The notes beneath the pieces were generated by a model, which did not search any database, had not been told where the DNA came from, and saw nothing but the letters and a program-made list of their open reading frames with translations. The translations under genes and the position numbers were made by a program. Positions 1-4,235 of a DNA stretch of 5,380 nt are shown here, in pieces. The DNA comes from Planctomycetota bacterium (lineage in GTDB: Bacteria > Planctomycetota > Phycisphaerae > Sedimentisphaerales > Anaerohalosphaeraceae), in contig JAAYQH010000434.1 of assembly GCA_012519365.1 (NCBI GenBank), positions 1 through 5,380 of the forward strand. The letters run 5' to 3'. Positions within the stretch are counted from its first letter, which is position 1. Every line of letters begins with the position of its first letter.

Positions 1-90
1 CGCCGTCTTGAAGATCCCAAGCCGGCCGTTGGCTCGGTTCAGGACATGATACACCTTCTCGCCTTTGTCAAGTCGTCTTTGTCGCGGCAT
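1..90 (-). CDS. IS200-like / REP-associated tyrosine transposase, N-terminal fragment
   Basis: Thirty codons read on the minus strand from the ATG at 90 to the window edge, so the rest of the gene lies outside. The protein begins MPRQRRLDKG and continues with VYHVLNRANGRLGIF. This matches the start of the Y1_Tnp domain (HUH-type single-strand transposases of the IS200/IS605 and RAYT groups), where the YHVxNRxxxRxxIF block forms the first beta strand and its following loop. The catalytic HUH histidines and the tyrosine lie further on and cannot be checked. The start is well placed relative to the family. No ribosome binding site precedes it, and a consensus promoter ends 8 nt upstream, so translation is probably leaderless. 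RAYT proteins (known for the family) process short palindromic REP-type repeats and are usually single-copy domesticated transposases. Whether this copy is intact is unknown. Confidence 0.8.
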   Translation of the reverse strand, partial: MPRQRRLDKGEKVYHVLNRANGRLGIFKTA

Positions 91-103
91 AATCGGCGAT
101 TAT
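89..103. repeat. Inverted repeat over the transposase -10 box and start codon
   Basis: Arms ATAATC (89-94) and GATTAT (98-103) are perfect complements around a 3-bp centre. The repeat covers most of the -10 box, the predicted start of transcription and part of the ATG, so a bound protein would block expression. It could be an operator, but an A/T-rich 6-bp arm pair around a TATAAT box can also arise by chance. Confidence 0.4.
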
Positions 104-126
104 ACCCTCGTCAGCCCGCCTGTCAA
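99..126 (-). promoter_or_regulatory. Consensus sigma70-type promoter of the transposase gene
   Basis: On the minus strand there is TTGACA (126-121) and TATAAT (104-99), both 6/6 to consensus, with a 16-bp spacer. The predicted transcription start, about 6-8 nt after the -10 box, falls at 90-92, that is at or next to the A of the ATG at 90. The transcript would have no or almost no 5' leader. Confidence 0.8.
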
Positions 127-136
127 CTCCAAAAAA

Positions 137-149
137 GGTGTCTGACCCC
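137..149. repeat. GGTGTCTGACCCC motif upstream of the transposase
   Basis: The 13-mer GGTGTCTGACCCC, preceded by six A residues (131-136), lies 47 bp upstream of the transposase start. I recall this motif (or its reverse complement GGGGTCAGACACC) as common next to Y1-type transposase genes in many unrelated genomes, which fits a recognition or end sequence of that family. The position is directly visible; the functional role is inference. Confidence 0.5.
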
Positions 150-173
150 TTAAATTTTCCCCTTAAATTTTCC
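146..173. repeat. Tandem repeat of a 13-bp unit (CCCCTTAAATTTT)
   Basis: Two exact head-to-tail copies of CCCCTTAAATTTT occupy 146-158 and 159-171, followed by CC. The first copy shares its C run with the GGTGTCTGACCCC motif. It may be part of the transposon-related boundary or a local slippage duplication. Confidence 0.75.
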
Positions 174-298
174 TTTTATATACCTGTAAGTCATTCTAAA
201 ACAAGTAGTTACAATGCGCCAGCAAAAAATTCCACACACAGCTCCTTACGACCCCTCAATAGCGGCCTGCCGCATCGGGTTTCAGGACCAAACGCGTG

Positions 299-366
299 GC
301 ATTTGCAGAGTTAAGGCAGTGCAAAACGGCATATTTGACTCTTAGAATGCGATTTTTTTGTTTTTT
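299..366 (+). terminator. Possible intrinsic terminator (imperfect hairpin plus T-tract)
   Basis: GCATT (299-303) pairs with AATGC (346-350), then after a 3x3 internal loop AGAGTTAAG (307-315) pairs with TTTGACTCT (334-342) with two G-U pairs. The apical loop is 18 nt. The stem is followed by A, seven T, G and seven T (352-366). The T-tract is strong but the stem is interrupted, so this is moderate. No plus-strand gene lies upstream for it to end. Confidence 0.4.
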
Positions 367-368
367 TG

Positions 369-410
369 TTGGAAAAATTAAAGTTTTTATCCAAAATAGT
401 ACGATATTAT
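369..410 (+). promoter_or_regulatory. Weak promoter candidate with adjoining inverted repeat
   Basis: TATTAT (405-410) is a 5/6 match to a -10 box, but no good -35 box sits 16-18 bp upstream. Immediately upstream, TTGGA (369-373) and TCCAA (390-394) form an inverted repeat extended by AAAA/TTTT with one bulge. A start near 417 would give a transcript of about 90 nt ending at the terminator at 472-506. This is weak evidence on its own. Confidence 0.25.
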
Positions 411-449
411 CCTCAGAGCATACGACAACGATTCGCAACGACAATAACA

Positions 450-476
450 GGCTTTTCATCACCCTCCTCCGAAGCC
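450..476 (+). promoter_or_regulatory. Possible antiterminator hairpin with C-rich (anti-Shine-Dalgarno-like) loop
   Basis: GGCTTT (450-455) can pair with GAAGCC (471-476; one G-U pair), leaving a 15-nt loop TCATCACCCTCCTCC. The 3' arm uses bases 472-476 of the left arm of the terminator at 472-506, so the two structures exclude each other, as in attenuators. The loop CCCTCCTCC is complementary to purine-rich ribosome binding sites such as GGAGG. The pairing is visible; its use in the cell is inferred. Confidence 0.35.
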
Positions 477-506
477 AGATTCTGCGATGTGGAATCTGGC
501 TTTTTT
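472..506 (+). terminator. Strong intrinsic terminator upstream of the kinase gene
   Basis: AAGCCAGATTC (472-482) is perfectly complementary to GAATCTGGCTT (492-502), giving an 11-bp stem with a 9-nt loop, and the run of six T (501-506) follows. It lies only 37 nt before the kinase ATG at 544, and no plus-strand gene is seen upstream. It therefore ends a non-coding transcript or controls read-through into the kinase gene. It also argues against the ATG at 487 as the kinase start, since that codon sits in the terminator loop. Confidence 0.88.
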
Positions 507-543
507 GCTTAATCGCACCCTCGATTCTGACGATGAAGAAGGT

Positions 544-1308
544 ATGAAAACAGGAAAAATCAACCCTACGTCCGAACATTCGGACCCCCAAAAGCCGGCC
601 CCAAGGCCGTCGGAGTTCATCGAGCCGGAACGGCTGACCGAAACCGGACGAGCGGTGGCAGATTTGGCGCATCTCGTGAAAAATATTTTGCAGGTCATGT
701 CCGGCTGTGGAGAAATCATTGATCTGGCCCTTGAGACCAATCAGATGGACCGCATCTGCCAGGCTTGGCAGCTCTACCAGCCGAGTTTTTGGCGACTGAA
801 AAAATTCCAACTGGATCTGATTAAATACACCAAAAATTACCCGTTGAACCCCCAGCCGTGCGACATCAATACCCTGATCGCCTCGGCCGCCCGACAAATC
901 AAGCCGTTCTTTGACCGACGGAAGGTGACATTTATTCATCGGCCGAATTCAGCACAGCTCACGGTTATCGCCGACGCAGAGAAACTTCGCGATATGGTGG
1001 TGAATATGTTGGTCAACGCCATAGACAACCTGGACGACTCCCCCGGGAAAATAACACTAACAGCAGACCTAACAGATGCAGGGCAAACCCTTTACCTGAC
1101 AGTCAGCGACAGCGGGCCTCGCCTCAATCCCGCGCAATGCCGGGCTCTGCTCATGCCCCTTGAACGCTGCCGCAATATGCTTGGAAGCGGCTTGGAAATA
1201 CCCTTAACAGCGCAGATGGTTCAAGAACATGGCGGCTCGTTGACCATGAACGCCAACGCTTCTGAGACAGGCAACTGCATCGAAATCACCCTGCCGGCAA
1301 AGGGCTGA
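544..1308 (+). CDS. Soluble sensor histidine kinase (HisKA-like H-box plus HATPase_c)
   Basis: A 254-residue protein with the parts of a two-component histidine kinase and nothing else. Residues 39-60 carry the H-box AHLVKNILQ with the likely phosphorylated histidine at 43. Residues 81-100 form the rest of the dimerisation helices. The ATPase domain follows: N-box NMLVNAIDN (Asn154, Asn158), D-x-G motif DSG (189-191), and a glycine-rich lid LGSGLEIPLTAQMVQEHGG (213-231). It ends in EITLPAKG, typical of the domain end. There is no membrane segment, signal peptide, PAS or receiver domain, so it should act in the cytoplasm, and what it senses is not visible. The first 30 residues are polar and proline-rich. 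The start at 544 is preferred: GAAGAAGG lies just before it, while the in-frame ATG at 487 lies in a terminator hairpin. No response regulator is in the window. The domain call is firm; a flagellar role (compare FlgS, NtrB-like) is only suggested by the neighbouring genes. Confidence 0.88.
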   Translation: MKTGKINPTSEHSDPQKPAPRPSEFIEPERLTETGRAVADLAHLVKNILQVMSGCGEIIDLALETNQMDRICQAWQLYQPSFWRLKKFQLDLIKYTKNYPLNPQPCDINTLIASAARQIKPFFDRRKVTFIHRPNSAQLTVIADAEKLRDMVVNMLVNAIDNLDDSPGKITLTADLTDAGQTLYLTVSDSGPRLNPAQCRALLMPLERCRNMLGSGLEIPLTAQMVQEHGGSLTMNANASETGNCIEITLPAKG

Positions 1309-1329
1309 CGGCTGCAGAACTGCCCCTTT
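1299..1329 (+). terminator. Weak hairpin at the end of the kinase gene
   Basis: AAAGGG (1299-1304) pairs with CCCTTT (1324-1329) around the TGA stop (1306-1308), and a small GCA/TGC hairpin (1314-1323) fits inside. No T-tract follows, so termination by this element alone is doubtful. Confidence 0.25.
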
Positions 1330-1421
1330 AACTGACGCCATTTTCTAAACTTACCCCGCCATTTCTCCAACGTCCGATAACCATAAAAGGAGGAAAATTA
1401 CAAATTATTTTGAAAATTTCA

Positions 1422-1449
1422 TTGACATCGCAGATTTAATATTTACATT
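1422..1449 (+). promoter_or_regulatory. Sigma70-type promoter of the MerR-type gene
   Basis: TTGACA (1422-1427, 6/6) and TACATT (1444-1449, 4/6) are separated by 16 bp in an A/T-rich stretch. The expected start is near 1456. The -10 box lies within the left arm of the long palindrome at 1439-1466. The usual MerR activator arrangement, a 19-20 bp spacer with the operator between the two boxes, is not seen here; this geometry fits repression. Confidence 0.6.
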
Positions 1450-1466
1450 TTGTAAAATGTAAATAT
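1439..1466. promoter_or_regulatory. 28-bp palindrome overlapping the -10 box: probable operator
   Basis: Arms ATATTTACATTTT (1439-1451) and its exact reverse complement (1454-1466) flank a central GT. Thirteen perfect base pairs per arm is far beyond what a promoter needs. It covers the -10 box and the predicted start site of the MerR-type gene, so binding of a dimeric repressor, most simply the gene's own product, is plausible. In RNA the same bases would form an A/U-only hairpin followed by CAAUUUUU, so a weak terminator/attenuator role is an alternative. Confidence 0.6.
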
Positions 1467-1528
1467 CAATTTTTATGGTCAAACGCGTTCTTGCACAAGG
1501 CAGGACAATCCGAGTAAGGGACATCGCT

Positions 1529-1804
1529 ATGCGGATAAGGCAAGAGGTCAAATTCAAAGTGCCGGCCAAACTCTACAGAATCGGTGAAATTGTTCAACAT
1601 ACCCCCTTTACCCGCCAGACAATCCATAACTATACGACCATGGGGTTGATTCGTGAATCGGACTGGACCGAAGGCGGGCATCGACTTTATGATGAATCGG
1701 TCTTTGAACGCTTATGGCGTATTCAGGAATTGCGAAAGACCAAAACGCTTTCCGAGATACGCGATTTATTCGAACAAGAAGTCCTGAGCGAAACCATGTC
1801 CTGA
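1529..1804 (+). CDS. Stand-alone MerR-type winged-helix DNA-binding protein
   Basis: From the ATG at 1529 the product is 91 residues. Residues 14-67 form a MerR-type winged helix: YRIGEIVQHTPFTRQTIHNY is the helix-turn-helix, TTMGLI replaces the usual EEIGLL, and the wing is WTEGGHRLYD, followed by FERLWRIQELRKTKTLSEIRDLF as the last helices. There is no effector-binding or metal-binding C-terminal domain and no long coiled coil, so it is much shorter than classic MerR proteins (about 120-280 residues). TAAGGGA (1515-1521), 7 nt before the ATG, decides for 1529. An in-frame ATG at 1475 would add 18 basic residues but lacks a ribosome binding site. It stands 58 bp before the FlgB-like gene with no terminator between, suggesting co-transcription. 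Autoregulation through the palindrome at 1439-1466 is inferred. Excisionase-like function is possible for this fold but nothing nearby supports it. Confidence 0.8.
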   Translation: MRIRQEVKFKVPAKLYRIGEIVQHTPFTRQTIHNYTTMGLIRESDWTEGGHRLYDESVFERLWRIQELRKTKTLSEIRDLFEQEVLSETMS

Positions 1805-1862
1805 TCTGCGAGCTCAAACGCAATCGTTGGCATAAACGACACAATATAGGTTGCCTGATTGG

Positions 1863-2309
1863 ATGAAAACGATGAAAACCGAACCGGAGATAATGGACAA
1901 TATTACGGAACTGCTGCTTCGCATCATTGACTATACGGAACGTCGAAGAGACATTTTAACCCGTAATATCTTTGATTATCGCCAAGAGAATTATTGCCCC
2001 CGGGATCTGCCTGAGGCGGAGTTTGCGTTGAGAATGACCGAAGCGGTTTCGGAGCATGTTCGCTCGGATCGGCTGCTGTTTTGTGATAGCGAGCATATTC
2101 AGTTTCATCACGGCGGCGGCTTTGACATCCAGCCGATTGCGGATAGCCAGGCCAAAAACCTGTTGAACAACAATGTACATGATTATCTCAAATTGCAGAT
2201 ACAAAAGCTCTCTGAAAATTTAATGAACAATCGAATCGCCGCTGAATTGCTGCGTCATCAGCAATCCCGCCATTCGGAATATCCCTGCGCGAAACTGGAA
2301 AAAAATTAA
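1863..2309 (+). CDS. Divergent FlgB-like flagellar rod protein (tentative)
   Basis: A 148-residue protein without signal peptide or membrane segment, close to the usual FlgB length (about 110-150). Two blocks resemble FlgB. Residues 28-54 (RRDILTRNIFDY, then CPRDLPEAEF) line up with the N-terminal rod-protein pattern RxxVLANNIANxxTPGY followed by a D-hydrophobic-x-x-F segment. Residues 102-130 (NNNVHDYLKLQIQKLSENL, then ending AAELL) line up with the C-terminal GNNVDLxxEMxxLAENxxxY helix. The otherwise conserved ANNIAN and TPGY signatures are degenerate. FlgB (family knowledge) forms the proximal rod, is exported by the flagellar type III apparatus and polymerises through its terminal helices. 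No FlgC or FliE, its usual neighbours, is seen, but FlhG and FliA follow. The start is uncertain: TTG 1851 (right after ATAGG), ATG 1863, 1872 or 1893 (after GGAGATA) are all in frame. I could be wrong about the family; the alternative is a lineage-specific protein. Confidence 0.5.
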   Translation: MKTMKTEPEIMDNITELLLRIIDYTERRRDILTRNIFDYRQENYCPRDLPEAEFALRMTEAVSEHVRSDRLLFCDSEHIQFHHGGGFDIQPIADSQAKNLLNNNVHDYLKLQIQKLSENLMNNRIAAELLRHQQSRHSEYPCAKLEKN

Positions 2310-2327
2310 AATCGCCGTTTCCGCGTC

Positions 2328-2356
2328 TTGCAAAGACCCCTTCGGGCGAGTATAAG
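2328..2356 (+). promoter_or_regulatory. Candidate sigma70-type promoter for flhG-fliA
   Basis: TTGCAA (2328-2333, 4/6) and TATAAG (2351-2356, 5/6) are separated by an optimal 17 bp and lie about 70 bp before flhG, between it and the FlgB-like gene. The -35 box sits within a small inverted repeat, GTCTT (2325-2329) and AAGAC (2333-2337). Confidence 0.45.
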
Positions 2357-2382
2357 AGCATTTTCTGATATGTTTAGTCGCG

Positions 2383-2414
2383 GGAACAAGTCGCCTTTGT
2401 GATGTATTTGTTCC
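2383..2414. repeat. Inverted repeat just upstream of flhG
   Basis: GGAACAA (2383-2389) and TTGTTCC (2408-2414) are exact complements 18 bp apart, ending 9 nt before the ATG at 2424. In the mRNA this hairpin would sit next to the poor ribosome binding site of flhG. It could be an operator or a translation-controlling structure, or chance. Confidence 0.3.
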
Positions 2415-2423
2415 GGACAGACA

Positions 2424-3299
2424 ATGTCGGATAAATGTCGCAATTCTTATTTGACCGGGACAAAAACAATGCTTCATCCGGGGTTATCTGAAACGGAGCC
2501 ATCCGGTGCGACGGTGCTGGCGATCACCAGCGGGAAAGGCGGTGTCGGCAAGACGAATATTGCCGCCAACCTCGCTATTTGTCTGGCCGGCCTGCATCAG
2601 CGGGTGGTTTTGATGGATGCGGATTTGGGTCTCGGCAACCTGGATGTGGTGCTCAATATCCAGAGCCGACATCATTTGGCGCACGTGATTTCCGGACATC
2701 GCGAACTGGAGCAGATTATTCACATCGGACCACTTGGCGTGGAGGTCATTTGCGGCGGTTCAGGCATTGAAATGCTGGCGAATATGAACACGTTTCAGCG
2801 ACAGCGGCTGCTCGATGGGTTGGACGCACTGCACCGGCGAGCCGATTTTTTAATCATTGACACCGGTGCCGGCATTCAATCCAATGTGGTAAGTTTTTGC
2901 CTCGCCTCGGATCAGACCCTCGTCGTGACCACGCCGGAACCGACGGCAATGACCGACGCCTATGCAATGATCAAGGTGCTGGCCGCAAATGGATATGCCG
3001 GACGCATCAGTATCGTGGTGAATATGGCGCACTCTGTCAGCGAAGGACGGTTAATATACCGTCAGATAGCAGATGTTGCGGGTCGGTTTCTGAATTGCCC
3101 CGTCTATGAGGGCGGCCTCTTGTGCCGAGACGAGGCGGTGCCCAACGCGGTACGTAAACGAATGCCGGTAGTCTTGGGGTCTCCTAAATCGCCGTTCGCC
3201 CTTTCGCTGAACGAAATCGGCATGCGGCTGACCCGAGGAAAGTGCCAAAAATGTCAACGCGGCGGATTTTTTCGCAAAGTAGTTCATTGGTTCTTCTAA
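2424..3299 (+). CDS. flhG: FlhG (YlxH/FleN), MinD/ParA-type ATPase controlling flagellar number and placement
   Basis: A 291-residue SIMIBI-class ATPase. The deviant Walker A motif SGKGGVGKT is at 36-44, switch I DADLGLGNLD at 65-74, and the Walker B/switch II region DFLIIDTGAGI at 141-151. The DTGAG form and the block TTPEPTAMTDAYAMIK (169-184) are typical of FlhG rather than of general ParA. The last residues (FFRKVVHWFF) make a short amphipathic tail like the membrane-targeting helix of MinD/FlhG. FlhG limits or places flagella, usually by acting on FlhF and on regulators. Here the first 30 residues show no DQAxxLR motif, which in many FlhG proteins stimulates the GTPase FlhF, and flhF is not in the window. 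A C-x-x-C pair (Cys274, Cys277) precedes the tail and is unusual. The ATG at 2424 has only a weak GGA nearby; ATG 2469 (276 residues) after GGGA is an alternative. fliA follows 147 bp downstream. Confidence 0.87.
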   Translation: MSDKCRNSYLTGTKTMLHPGLSETEPSGATVLAITSGKGGVGKTNIAANLAICLAGLHQRVVLMDADLGLGNLDVVLNIQSRHHLAHVISGHRELEQIIHIGPLGVEVICGGSGIEMLANMNTFQRQRLLDGLDALHRRADFLIIDTGAGIQSNVVSFCLASDQTLVVTTPEPTAMTDAYAMIKVLAANGYAGRISIVVNMAHSVSEGRLIYRQIADVAGRFLNCPVYEGGLLCRDEAVPNAVRKRMPVVLGSPKSPFALSLNEIGMRLTRGKCQKCQRGGFFRKVVHWFF

Positions 3300-3305
3300 A
3301 GTAGC

Positions 3306-3358
3306 CGGTCTTGTTGGCCGATTCTAACCTGCTTAAGATGACAATTGAGTTGGTTAGA
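3306..3358 (+). promoter_or_regulatory. Two RNA hairpins in the flhG-fliA gap, second one overlapping a weak promoter
   Basis: Hairpin 1: CGGTC (3306-3310) with GGCCG (3316-3320), one G-U pair, 5-nt loop. Hairpin 2: TCTAACC (3323-3329) with GGTTAGA (3352-3358), then one mismatch, a G-U pair, and CTTAA (3332-3336) with TTGAG (3345-3349), 8-nt loop. Neither is followed by a T-tract, so they are not standard terminators. TTGGTT (3350-3355) and TATATA (3373-3378), 17 bp apart, form a weak promoter whose -35 box is in the right arm of hairpin 2; as DNA that arm pair could be an operator. The role is unknown: mRNA processing, attenuation or regulation of fliA. Confidence 0.4.
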
Positions 3359-3412
3359 GGGGCTCCAAAATGTATATATCGGCAAGATTTGTCGGAAATA
3401 AGGAGTTGTATT

Positions 3413-3472
3413 ATGAAACGGGCTTTACGAAAAACACGGAGGTTTTATGAAAGCTCAAGAAATGGAAATTGA
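3413..3472 (+). CDS. Possible 19-residue leader peptide overlapping the fliA start
   Basis: ATG 3413 is preceded by TAAGGAG (3399-3405) at 7 nt, the best ribosome binding site in the window, and the frame runs 19 codons (MKRALRKTRRFYESSRNGN, strongly basic) to TGA at 3470-3472. It crosses the fliA start at 3447 in another frame, so ribosomes finishing this peptide stop 23 nt inside fliA. This layout suits translational coupling or control of fliA. The peptide matches nothing I know; its sequence may not matter. A chance ORF is possible, but then the strong binding site would be unexplained. Confidence 0.4.
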   Translation: MKRALRKTRRFYESSRNGN

Positions 3473-4229
3473 ACAGGTCTGGGCTGAATTTTTTCAGACC
3501 CGCTCGGAGGTGTGTCGAAACACTTTAATGGTCCATTATCTCCAGAACGTCAAGTACACTGCAGAGCGTATCTGGGCCAAACTGCCGGATAAGGTGGATT
3601 TGGACGACCTGATCCAGGCGGGGATTTTCGGATTGATGGACGCGATTGACGCCTTCGATCCGAATCGGGGCGTGAAATTCGAAACGTACTGCTCGCCGCG
3701 AATCCGGGGGAGCATCTTGGATGAACTTCGGAGTATGGACTGGGTGCCGCGGCTGGTACGTTTTCGCGCGCATCAACTGGAGCGGGCACGTGCCACGCTG
3801 GAGGCCCAATTGGGGCGAATACCCACCGAGCAGGAACTGGCCGAAGAAATGGAGCTGGACAAAGTGGAGTTTCACCGGCTTCAGCGCGACGCCAGCGCAA
3901 TTGGGTTGATTTCGCTGAATAACAATTTCAACGAAAACGACGGCGAAAAGGATATCCGCGAGATTGATGTCCTCGAGGATCATCGCAGCGAAAATCCTGT
4001 AACGGAAGCCCAAAAACGAGATCTTAAAAACCTGCTTTCCAAAGGGATGACCCGCGCGGAAAAATTGATTTTGTTCCTGTATTACTACGAAGAAATGACC
4101 ATGAAGGAAATCGGTGAAACGCTGGATTTATCCGAGTCGCGCGTCTCACAGATGCACTCATCCATCATCGACCGCCTCAAAGCCCAATTGAACTCCCGCA
4201 AGAAGGAGTTTGTTCTGAACGCGCTGTAA
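3447..4229 (+). CDS. fliA: Flagellar RNA polymerase sigma factor FliA (sigma28, FliA/WhiG group)
   Basis: 260 residues, close to the usual 235-265. Region 2 spans about 25-100: DLDDLIQAGIFGLMDAIDAF (core-binding part), FDPNRGVKFETYCSPRIRGS (-10 recognition and melting), then LDELRSMDWVPR (91-102), the hallmark of the FliA/WhiG/SigB type. Region 3 is about 103-175 with the IPTEQELAEEM helix. Region 4 is about 196-248, with KEIGETLDLSESRVSQMHSS as the -35-binding helix-turn-helix. It directs RNA polymerase to late flagellar promoters and is normally held by the anti-sigma factor FlgM, which is not seen here. The start at 3447 is firm: CGGAGG (3437-3442) is 4 nt upstream and an in-frame stop lies at 3414-3416. 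It probably shares a transcript with flhG. The long acidic insert around 159-180 is part of the region 3-4 linker. Confidence 0.93.
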   Translation: MKAQEMEIEQVWAEFFQTRSEVCRNTLMVHYLQNVKYTAERIWAKLPDKVDLDDLIQAGIFGLMDAIDAFDPNRGVKFETYCSPRIRGSILDELRSMDWVPRLVRFRAHQLERARATLEAQLGRIPTEQELAEEMELDKVEFHRLQRDASAIGLISLNNNFNENDGEKDIREIDVLEDHRSENPVTEAQKRDLKNLLSKGMTRAEKLILFLYYYEEMTMKEIGETLDLSESRVSQMHSSIIDRLKAQLNSRKKEFVLNAL

Positions 4230-4235
4230 GGCCGG

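Larger units (their letters stand above)
91..543. other. 453-bp intergenic region with transposase signals and plus-strand hairpins
   Basis: No convincing protein gene is seen. The left third (91-173) holds the transposase promoter and repeats. From about 174 the DNA becomes A/T-rich and contains, on the plus strand, two hairpins followed by T-tracts (299-366 and 472-506), an A/T-rich inverted repeat (369-394) and a possible competing hairpin (450-476). Reading frames that cross this region on either strand have no recognisable domain, no good ribosome binding site, and run through the terminators, so I do not call them genes. The content fits one or two short non-coding transcripts or a regulated leader of the downstream kinase gene. 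Confidence 0.6.

Noticed and set aside
298..311. Possible sigma54 promoter around TGGCATTTGC
   Set aside because: The GG and GC elements are not separated by the required 10 bp; similar near-matches at 498-508 also fail the spacing.
487..543. Earlier kinase start at ATG 487 (19 extra residues)
   Set aside because: The codon is in the loop of the strong terminator hairpin and has no usable ribosome binding site; ATG 544 is preferred.
296..547. Plus-strand 83-codon frame from a GTG
   Set aside because: Crosses both T-tracts and the terminator hairpin, has no ribosome binding site and no recognisable domain.
256..939. Long minus-strand open frame (227 codons) opposite the kinase gene
   Set aside because: No domain, biased Arg/Leu/Phe composition, and it lies antisense to a clear histidine kinase and runs through the terminator region; a shadow frame.
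1346..1380. Sigma28-like promoter: TAAACTTA and TCCGATAA (7/8 to the -10 consensus)
   Set aside because: The boxes are 19 bp apart instead of about 11, and no better -35 box lies at the right distance; the -10 match alone is not enough.
1387..1393. Orphan AAGGAGG Shine-Dalgarno-like sequence
   Set aside because: No ATG, GTG or TTG follows at a suitable distance with an open frame of any length; probably chance in a purine-rich stretch upstream of the TTGACA promoter.
3525..4013. 162-codon minus-strand frame opposite fliA
   Set aside because: Antisense shadow of an unmistakable sigma factor; no domain of its own.
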